Positions 6,080-10,402 of a stretch of DNA of 10,402 nt are shown here, in pieces (position 1 is the first letter of the stretch; each line of letters begins with the position of its first letter). The notes under the pieces were generated by a model, which made no database searches, was not told the origin of the DNA, and saw only the letters and a program-made list of their open reading frames with translations. This DNA comes from an uncultured Faecalibacterium sp. GTDB lineage: Bacteria; Bacillota; Clostridia; Oscillospirales; Ruminococcaceae. Position numbers and translations under genes: made by a program. The stretch spans positions 1 through 10,402 of the forward strand of contig CAKTFS010000041.1 in assembly GCA_934561115.1 (NCBI GenBank), given 5' to 3'.

Positions 6080-6137
6080 AAAGGTTGTTTTTTGTCGAAT
6101 TAGCACGCAATCATTGACGAAAGGTGTTATTTTTTGT
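6080..6137 (+). promoter_or_regulatory. Imperfect direct repeats around the AbrB-like gene promoter, possible operators
   Basis: AAAGGTTGTTTTTTGT (6080-6095) recurs as AAAGGT plus GTTATTTTTTGT (6120-6137), 40 bp apart. The second copy lies between the -35 and -10. AbrB-type proteins bind AT-rich DNA upstream of their own genes with little fixed consensus, so autoregulation through these sites is a reasonable inference but is not shown. Confidence 0.35.
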
Positions 6138-6142
6138 ATACT
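6114..6142 (+). promoter_or_regulatory. Strong sigma-A-type promoter of the AbrB-like/hydrolase operon
   Basis: TTGACG (6114-6119) and TATACT (6137-6142) are spaced by 17 nt, each 5 of 6 from consensus. This is the best housekeeping promoter in the window. Transcription should start near 6149, giving a leader of about 86 nt before the ATG at 6235. Confidence 0.75.
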
Positions 6143-6234
6143 AAGCTTATCAACGCTGGTACAATTTTCCTGTTGTGTCAGCGGTTGCTAAGAAGGAATA
6201 GGAAATAAGGAATAATGAAGGAGAATGACACATT

Positions 6235-6486
6235 ATGAAAAGCACTGGCATCGTCCGCGGCATTGATTCGCTGGGACGGATCGTTCTGCCGAAGGAGCTG
6301 CGCACCAGTATGCACCTTGACACCGACACCAAATTGGAGATCTTTGTGGATGGGGACGCCATCGTCCTGAAAAAGCACCGCCCCGCCGGCAGCTGCGATT
6401 TCTGCGGCGAGGTGGACGAGCAGGCCATCCAGTTCGGCGGCTACTGCATCTGCACCGCCTGCCGCCGCAAGCTCAGCGCACTGTAA
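6235..6486 (+). CDS. AbrB/SpoVT-type transition-state regulator with C-terminal Cys pairs
   Basis: The 83-residue product has an N-terminal swapped-hairpin AbrB domain (about 1-48: GIVRGIDSLGRIVLPKELR then LEIFVDGDAIVLKK). This domain binds DNA as a dimer or tetramer. The C-terminal 30 residues carry CDFC (54-57) and CTAC (73-76), with another Cys at 71, a likely small zinc knuckle in place of the C-terminal multimerisation domain of B. subtilis AbrB. Such short proteins are common in Clostridia and their targets are mostly unknown. The start is supported by GAAGGAG (6217-6223), 11 nt before the ATG. It is the first gene of a likely operon with the hydrolase 21 bp downstream, behind a strong promoter with repeats that may be its own binding sites. 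The symbol abrB is not assigned because orthology is unclear. Confidence 0.9.
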   Translation: MKSTGIVRGIDSLGRIVLPKELRTSMHLDTDTKLEIFVDGDAIVLKKHRPAGSCDFCGEVDEQAIQFGGYCICTACRRKLSAL

Positions 6487-6507
6487 CGCAGAAAGGGGGC
6501 TCTTTCC

Positions 6508-7443
6508 ATGAGCCGGTTCATCGACTTTACCCTTCCCTCCACCGTGCCGGGGCGCACCCTGCACGGCTTTCGCTGCGTCCCGGAGGGACAGGTGCGAGCG
6601 GTGCTGCAGCTGTCCCACGGCATGGTAGAGTATATCGACCGCTACCGCCCCTTGGCGGAGTATCTGGCTGACCGGGGCATTCTGGTCACCGGCCACGACC
6701 ATCTGGGGCACGGCGCGTCCATCCGCACCAAGGAGGACTACGGCTATTTTGCCGAGCCGGACGGCAACCGCGCCGTGCTGGCCGACCTGCACGCTGTAAC
6801 TGTGCTGACCAAAGAGCTGTACCCGGACCTGCCCTACTTTTTGCTGGGACACAGCATGGGCTCGTTCTACGCCCGGCAGTATCTGTGCGAATACGGCCGG
6901 GAGCTGGACGGTGCCATCATCATGGGCACCGGCTTCCAGCCCAAGGCGCTGGTCAAGACAGCCAAGACCCTTTGCCGGGTGCTGGCAGCCTTCCACGGCT
7001 GGCACTACCGCAGCAACCTTGTGGCTAACCTTTCCTTTATGGGCTACAACAAGGGGCTGGAGGGCCGCACCACCCACGACTGGCTCAACCGCGACCAGGC
7101 CGAGGTGGACAAGTATCTGGCCGAGGAGCGCTGCACCTTTACCTTTACGCTGAACGCCTATTACAGTATGTTCAGCGGCATCCTGCGCCTGCACGACCCG
7201 GCTTTTCTGGCACGGATGCCCAAGGACCTGCCGCTGCTCTTCCTCTCCGGCGATGCCGACCCGGTGGGTGAGCAGGGCAAGGGCGTGCGCCGCGCCATCC
7301 AGAGCCTGAAGGACGTCGGTGTGCAGAACATTGAAAGCATCTTCTACCCCGGTGCCCGCCACGAGCTGCTGGTGGAGACCAACAAGCTGGAAGTTTTTGC
7401 GGATATCGCCGCATGGCTGGATAAACAGCTGGCAAAACATTAA
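6508..7443 (+). CDS. Alpha/beta hydrolase, lysophospholipase / monoacylglycerol lipase-like
   Basis: The 311-residue product is a serine hydrolase of the alpha/beta fold, closest by motifs to the PldB/monoglyceride lipase group (Hydrolase_4, 'serine aminopeptidase S33'). HGMVEYIDRY (37-46) forms the oxyanion region and is typical of this group. GHDHLGHG (62-69) is the usual second motif. GHSMGS (114-119) holds the nucleophile Ser116, SGDADPVG (247-254) the acid Asp251, and ARHELL (283-288) the base His285. There is no signal peptide, so it is cytoplasmic. Likely substrates are monoacylglycerols or lysophospholipids; this is a family inference. AAAGGGGGC (6492-6500) precedes the ATG at 6508. 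It follows the AbrB-like gene by 21 bp, with no promoter between, and ends at a strong terminator. Confidence 0.9.
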   Translation: MSRFIDFTLPSTVPGRTLHGFRCVPEGQVRAVLQLSHGMVEYIDRYRPLAEYLADRGILVTGHDHLGHGASIRTKEDYGYFAEPDGNRAVLADLHAVTVLTKELYPDLPYFLLGHSMGSFYARQYLCEYGRELDGAIIMGTGFQPKALVKTAKTLCRVLAAFHGWHYRSNLVANLSFMGYNKGLEGRTTHDWLNRDQAEVDKYLAEERCTFTFTLNAYYSMFSGILRLHDPAFLARMPKDLPLLFLSGDADPVGEQGKGVRRAIQSLKDVGVQNIESIFYPGARHELLVETNKLEVFADIAAWLDKQLAKH

Positions 7444-7449
7444 AACGAC

Positions 7450-7488
7450 AAAAGGGCTGCTGCACAAAATGTGCGGCGGCCCTTTTAT
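7450..7488 (+). terminator. Intrinsic terminator of the AbrB-like/hydrolase operon
   Basis: A 16-bp stem pairs 7450-7465 with 7471-7486, including two G-T pairs, with an AAAAT loop. It starts with AAAAGGGC and ends in GCCCTTTTAT. It begins 6 nt after the hydrolase stop. Because both ends carry A and T tracts, it could also act on the opposite strand. Confidence 0.85.
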
Positions 7489-7498
7489 CGTTAGCGTG

Positions 7499-7688
7499 CT
7501 CGCCCTCTCAGTCATCGCTGCGCGATGCCAGCTCCCCCAAAGTGGGAGCCCTTGGCAGTCCATGCAAACTTCATCTCTTTGCCAAGGCCTCTCCCTTTGA
7601 GGAAAGACTTCCCCCGCGCCGGGGGAAGATGTCGCGCAGCGACAAAAGGGGGAGTGTGGATTTGCGTAGCAAAGACGGAGAGGGCGAG
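7499..7688. repeat. 190-bp hairpin-rich element, variant of the CCCTCTC repeat family
   Basis: The ends match as inverted repeats at 14 of 15 positions (CTCGCCCTCTCAGTC 7499-7513; GACGGAGAGGGCGAG 7674-7688). Inside are successive perfect hairpins: CATCGC/GCGATG as in other copies, CCTTGGCA (7550-7557 with 7580-7587), CTTCCCCC (7608-7615 with 7621-7628), TGTCGC (7630-7635 with 7639-7644) and TTTGC (7661-7665 with 7669-7673). The AGCTCCCCC hairpin is degraded to GCTCCC/GGGAGC (7531-7549) with no T-run. It lies between the hydrolase terminator and the shortened 3' end of the sensor kinase gene. There is no convincing reading frame in it. Confidence 0.7.
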
Positions 7689-7711
7689 GATGCTGACCAC
7701 GCACAGCATCC
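7688..7711. other. Hairpin just after the sensor kinase stop codon
   Basis: GGATGCTG (7688-7695) pairs with CAGCATCC (7704-7711) around an 8-nt loop. It abuts the right end of the 190-bp element and lies 2 nt after the kinase stop codon as transcribed. It has no T-run on either strand, so it is a weak terminator at best; it may stabilise the 3' end of the mRNA. Confidence 0.5.
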
Positions 7712-7713
7712 CT

Positions 7714-8661
7714 TCATTCCACATTCCGTTTATAGCGCAGCGGGGTCTGCACCTCGGCGCGGATCTTGCCAAGATAGGTGCGGGTCTGCTCTGCGCCCTG
7801 CAAAATAGACTCCACCTGCGCTTTCTGCTCTGCGGTCAGGCCGTCATCTTCTGCCAGCAGCTCCGCGTTGCCCTCGATGATGGTCAGCGGTGTTTTCAGC
7901 TTGTGGGACAGCTGAATGATCTGCTCCCGCTGCCGCTGCTCCATCGCCCACTGCTTCTGCAAACTGCCGGTCAGCGCATCGCCCATGGTCTGCAGTGCCT
8001 GTAAAGTGCTCTCGTATTCCCGCACCTTCGCACCGGAAAACACCGCGCTGTCCAGATCCTTCCGCGCCACCGCCTGCGCCGCCGCGGTCAGCTTTTCGGT
8101 CTCCCGGGTCAGGAAGCGCCCGGTCCTGTGGGTGCTCCACACCACTGCCCCTACCAACAGCAGAATACCCAGAATGCAGTGCACGGTCTGCATATCCGGC
8201 AGCACGCCCCGCAGCGCAGGGTCGGCGTAGGGCACGGCATAGTCAAATTGCAGCAGACAGACCGTTCCATCCTGCAATTTCGACGTCATATAATACTGTG
8301 TGTAGCCAAAATGCCAGCGGTTTTTCCCCTGCCGGTTCTCCATTGTCCGCTGCAAGTGCCCGGCATCCATGTTGGTGGCCAGCACCTCGTCACTGTCCGG
8401 CGCGGCAAACAGGGCGTACCGGCACAGGGAGTCCAGCTGGGTCTCATCAAAGGTTGCGGCAGTCATGCCCGGCAAAACGTCCTGTGCAGCTTTCTGACAG
8501 GCCTGTGCAGCCTGATTGGCGGGCAGGAACAGCCCGCTGTTCTGGATCCACAGCAGCAGCCCCAGCAGCCACCCCACCGCGACCAGCAGGCAGGCCAGCG
8601 CCGTGCGCACCAGATATTGCAGCAGCACGCTGCGCAGAGAGGTCAGTCTTCGCTTTTCCAT
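7714..8661 (-). CDS. Sensor histidine kinase lacking the ATPase domain (truncated)
   Basis: The 315-residue product has the front half of a membrane sensor kinase. It has a TM segment at about 18-40, an extracytoplasmic sensor of about 115 residues, a second TM at about 158-177, a HAMP-like linker (about 178-235) and a HisKA dimerisation helix. The phospho-accepting His253 lies in LSHKLKTPLT. The protein ends at residue 315, right after the second HisKA helix. The whole HATPase_c domain (N, G1 and G2 boxes, about 110 residues) is absent, and no remnant is seen before the 190-bp repeat. The residue after the histidine is Lys254, where HisKA proteins normally have Glu or Asp. It probably cannot autophosphorylate and is best seen as a remnant or a pure sensor/phosphate-accepting protein. 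The start at 8661 overlaps the response regulator by 19 nt; a longer start at 8679 has no ribosome binding site. Confidence 0.85.
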   Translation of the reverse strand: MEKRRLTSLRSVLLQYLVRTALACLLVAVGWLLGLLLWIQNSGLFLPANQAAQACQKAAQDVLPGMTAATFDETQLDSLCRYALFAAPDSDEVLATNMDAGHLQRTMENRQGKNRWHFGYTQYYMTSKLQDGTVCLLQFDYAVPYADPALRGVLPDMQTVHCILGILLLVGAVVWSTHRTGRFLTRETEKLTAAAQAVARKDLDSAVFSGAKVREYESTLQALQTMGDALTGSLQKQWAMEQRQREQIIQLSHKLKTPLTIIEGNAELLAEDDGLTAEQKAQVESILQGAEQTRTYLGKIRAEVQTPLRYKRNVE

Positions 8662-9323
8662 CGGTATCCCACGCCCCATACGGTATTGAGCAGCTTTTCC
8701 GGCTCCGGCACGCCCGCCGCCCGCAGCTTTGCCCGGATATTTTTGATGTGCTGGGTCACGGCAGTATCGTCCGCTGTGCCGTCAATGCCAAAAACGGCCT
8801 CGTAGATTTGCTCCTTGGTAAAGGTCTGCCCGGCGTGCAGCGCCAGATACTCGCAGATGGCATACTCCGAGCGGGTCAAGGGCAGCACCGCGCCCTCCAC
8901 CGCCGCGCTCCGGGCGGTCAGGTCAAAGACCACGCCGCTGCGCACCATCCGGTGCGCCGGGGTGCGGCTCTGCCGCCGCAGATGCGCCGCCACCCGCGCC
9001 CGCAGCTCTGCCACCCGGAAGGGCTTGGATAAAAAGTCGTCTGCCCCAATGCCCAGCCCCTCCAGCACAGCAGCCTCGTCGGTGCGGGCGCTCAGAAACA
9101 GGATGGGTGCTTCGGTCAGGCTGCGGATGCGCCGACAGACCGCAAAGCCGTCCTCCCCGGGCATCATCACATCCAGCAGGATGCAGTCTGCCCAGCGGCA
9201 GAGCGCCTCAGTCAGCGCCCCGCCCGCCTGCCGCGTTTCTACCCGGTGTCCGTCCCGTTCCAAGGCGGTGCGGATCAGCTTGCAGAGCTCCAGATTGTCA
9301 TCCACTGCCAGAATGTTTGCCAC
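8643..9323 (-). CDS. OmpR/PhoB-family response regulator
   Basis: The 226-residue product is a two-component transcription factor. The receiver domain (about 1-117) has the acidic pair Asp8 and Asp9, phospho-acceptor Asp51 in LLDVMMPG, Ser78 and Lys100, all intact. The C-terminal winged-helix Trans_reg_C domain (about 128-223) contains LTRSEYAICEYLALHAGQ, the recognition-helix region DDTAVTQHIKNIRAKL and the closing VWGVGYRW. The start codon is GTG at 9323, preceded by GAGGTGAT with good spacing. That ribosome binding site contains the stop codon of the upstream traX-like gene, so the two are translationally coupled. The kinase start overlaps its 3' end. The receiver is intact although its apparent partner kinase is not, so it may take phosphate from another kinase or a small donor. 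Confidence 0.95.
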   Translation of the reverse strand: MANILAVDDNLELCKLIRTALERDGHRVETRQAGGALTEALCRWADCILLDVMMPGEDGFAVCRRIRSLTEAPILFLSARTDEAAVLEGLGIGADDFLSKPFRVAELRARVAAHLRRQSRTPAHRMVRSGVVFDLTARSAAVEGAVLPLTRSEYAICEYLALHAGQTFTKEQIYEAVFGIDGTADDTAVTQHIKNIRAKLRAAGVPEPEKLLNTVWGVGYRWKSED

Positions 9324-9327
9324 AAGA

Positions 9328-10191
9328 TCACCTCAACACGTTATAAACAAGGCAGGATGCCCCGTACAGCAGATACACATGAGCCGGGTAGAACCAGTAG
9401 AACAGCTGCTTGTGCCCGCTGCCGCGCTGCCCGTTGTACAGCAGCATCAACAGCACCGCCAGCACCCCGAACCACTCGTAGTTGTCGGTGAACATCTGCG
9501 TCCACACAAAATCCGCCTGTCTGTAAAGCATTCCAAAGATCAGCACAAAATCACACAGGAAAATCACCAGTGCCCATACTGTCAGCTGTACGCGGCGATG
9601 ACCCCGCAGGGCATACAGCAGCACGCCGCCCAGCAAAAAGCTCCAGCTGCCGTCCGTGATGGACGTCCACATGGGCAGCGGACTAGTGAAGACAAATGCC
9701 ACGATTGTCGAGGCGATGGGCATCTCCTGCACCTGCGGGAAGAGCAGCAGAAACACCACTACCACATACGGCCAGCACAAAACAGCGGCAATGGCGGCAA
9801 TGCCCTTGGCAAACTTCTTTTCCCGCAGCCAGTCAATACCCTGCCAGACGATGCACAGCAGCGCAAGATCCTGAAAAATAGCGTTCAGCGGGTAGAAGCC
9901 ATCCCCGCGCCGGAAGGCTTTTGCGTAGATCATAAAGAATTCCAGCGCCGCCATGGCTGCGCCGATGACCCAGATGCGGATAAAATACCGCTTGCGGTCA
10001 TGGGTGTGGGCAAAGCCCTCCACCGTGCAGAACAGAAACAGCGGCGCACTGAGCCGCCCCAGCATACTGAACACCGTCGGGATGCAGCCGGTGAACTCGA
10101 AGAAATAATGAATGTGGTCCAGCACCATCAGCACCAGTGCAATGGTCTTGAGCTGGGTGCCGTCCAGCCCCTTTTTCGTTAATTTGTCCAT
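9328..10191 (-). CDS. TraX-like integral membrane protein, putative acetyltransferase
   Basis: The 287-residue polytopic membrane protein shows the TraX family pattern: LDGTQLKTIALVLMVLDHIHYF near the N-terminus (9-30), RLSAPLFLFCTVEGFAHTHDRKRY (46-69), and the closing QLFYWFYPAHVYLLYG (262-277). About eight hydrophobic segments are visible. F-plasmid TraX N-acetylates pilin; chromosomal homologues in Firmicutes are common and their substrate is unknown, and no conjugation gene lies in this window. The ATG at 10191 is preceded by AAAGGAGAG with proper spacing; an ATG eight codons upstream lies before that site and was not used. It is first in an operon with the response regulator and sensor kinase. 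A membrane modification enzyme co-transcribed with a two-component pair suggests a surface-related response, which is an inference. Confidence 0.85.
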   Translation of the reverse strand: MDKLTKKGLDGTQLKTIALVLMVLDHIHYFFEFTGCIPTVFSMLGRLSAPLFLFCTVEGFAHTHDRKRYFIRIWVIGAAMAALEFFMIYAKAFRRGDGFYPLNAIFQDLALLCIVWQGIDWLREKKFAKGIAAIAAVLCWPYVVVVFLLLFPQVQEMPIASTIVAFVFTSPLPMWTSITDGSWSFLLGGVLLYALRGHRRVQLTVWALVIFLCDFVLIFGMLYRQADFVWTQMFTDNYEWFGVLAVLLMLLYNGQRGSGHKQLFYWFYPAHVYLLYGASCLVYNVLR

Positions 10192-10241
10192 ACAGACTCT
10201 CCTTTCTTTGTGCATCCAGTGTAACAGGAAAATCTGTAGAA

Positions 10242-10289
10242 AGTATAAGGTTCTGCCTTTATGATACTATTTTCTGTCCCGAAATGCAA
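10242..10289 (-). promoter_or_regulatory. Candidate promoter region of the traX-like/two-component operon
   Basis: Two -10 candidates are present on the minus strand. The better-spaced one is TTGCAT (10284-10289) with TATCAT (10261-10266), 17 nt apart. The other is TATACT at 10242-10247, with no good -35. Both lie after the 5S terminator and 51-75 nt before the start codon, so the operon probably has its own promoter. I cannot tell which is used. Confidence 0.4.
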
Positions 10290-10321
10290 CAAAAAAGCCC
10301 CGAGACTTTCATCTCAGAGCT
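10290..10321 (-). terminator. Intrinsic terminator of the rRNA operon
   Basis: On the minus strand a 10-bp stem (10312-10321 with 10296-10305, two G-U pairs) and a 6-nt loop are followed by TTTTTT (10291-10296). It starts 8 nt beyond the end of the 5S gene. It separates the rRNA operon from the traX-like operon, which is read in the same direction. Confidence 0.85.
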
Positions 10322-10328
10322 TTTAGTT

Positions 10329-10402
10329 AAGTCGGCGACTACCTATTTTCACAAGCCGTTTCCAGCTAACTATCTTCGGCACAAGTAAGCTTAACTTCTG
10401 TG
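10329..10402 (-). rRNA. rrf: 5S ribosomal RNA, 3' part (continues beyond window)
   Basis: Read on the minus strand from 10402, the sequence starts in the conserved CACAGAAGUUAAGC loop of 5S rRNA. It continues through GCCGAAGAUAGU and GAAAAUAGGUAGUCGCCGACUU to the 3' end near 10329. About 74 of roughly 117 nt are present; the 5' part lies past the window edge. The exact 3' end is uncertain by a few bases. An intrinsic terminator follows at once, so this is the distal end of an rRNA operon. Confidence 0.9.

Noticed and set aside
7550..7660. Small coding gene between the hydrolase and the kinase
   Set aside because: Frames here are short, cross several perfect hairpins and lack a ribosome binding site; the stretch is better explained as a structured repeat.
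523..7688. CRISPR array or phage attachment repeats
   Set aside because: The repeated units are dispersed over 7 kb, inverted as well as direct, with no regular spacers, cas genes or integrase.
6178..7704. 508-codon open frame on the minus strand
   Set aside because: It runs antisense through two recognisable genes, a terminator and the 190-bp repeat, so it cannot be a conserved protein.
8815..10182. 455-codon open frame on the plus strand
   Set aside because: It is antisense to the response regulator and the traX-like gene, both with full family motifs; its composition is that of a shadow frame.

Overview
The window looks like chromosome of a GC-rich, strictly anaerobic Firmicute of the Oscillospiraceae/Ruminococcaceae type, most probably Faecalibacterium or a close relative. 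This rests on the class III anaerobic ribonucleotide reductase (NrdD/NrdG), an AbrB-type regulator with a C-terminal Cys pair typical of Clostridia, strong GC bias at third codon positions, Firmicute-style AGGAG ribosome binding sites, and many copies of a CCCTCTCAG...AGCTCCCCC hairpin repeat that I associate with such genomes. The genus is inferred from memory, not from a search.

Layout. 1-1149 (+): the 3' end of nrdD, then nrdG. 1373-2950 (-): recQ, convergent with nrdG. 3200-4228 (+): a GT2 glycosyltransferase, divergent from recQ. 4229-4679: a 451-bp gap with several hairpin repeats, a promoter and a long structured leader. 4680-5975 (+): a CPA2-type cation/proton antiporter. 6235-7443 (+): an AbrB-like regulator and an alpha/beta hydrolase in a likely two-gene operon behind a strong promoter. 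7450-7711: terminator, 190-bp repeat element and a further hairpin. 7714-10191 (-): a tight operon read traX-like, OmpR-type response regulator, sensor kinase; the kinase has no ATPase domain. 10291-10402 (-): terminator and 3' part of a 5S rRNA gene, the end of an rRNA operon.

How parts work together. NrdG installs the glycyl radical on NrdD for dNTP synthesis without oxygen. The AbrB-like protein may regulate its own operon, since near-repeats flank its promoter. The response regulator and sensor kinase were presumably a signalling pair, but the kinase as it stands cannot phosphorylate itself.

The most unusual content is the repeat family. Three copies are bounded by terminal inverted repeats (1159-1289, 4317-4441, 7499-7688); others are single arms placed just after stop codons (523, 4237). 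The sequence of their first hairpin varies while pairing is largely kept, and the second hairpin plus T-run forms an intrinsic terminator. Two of the bounded copies share a central core in opposite orientation. I saw no CRISPR array, tRNA, transposase, phage gene or defence system.
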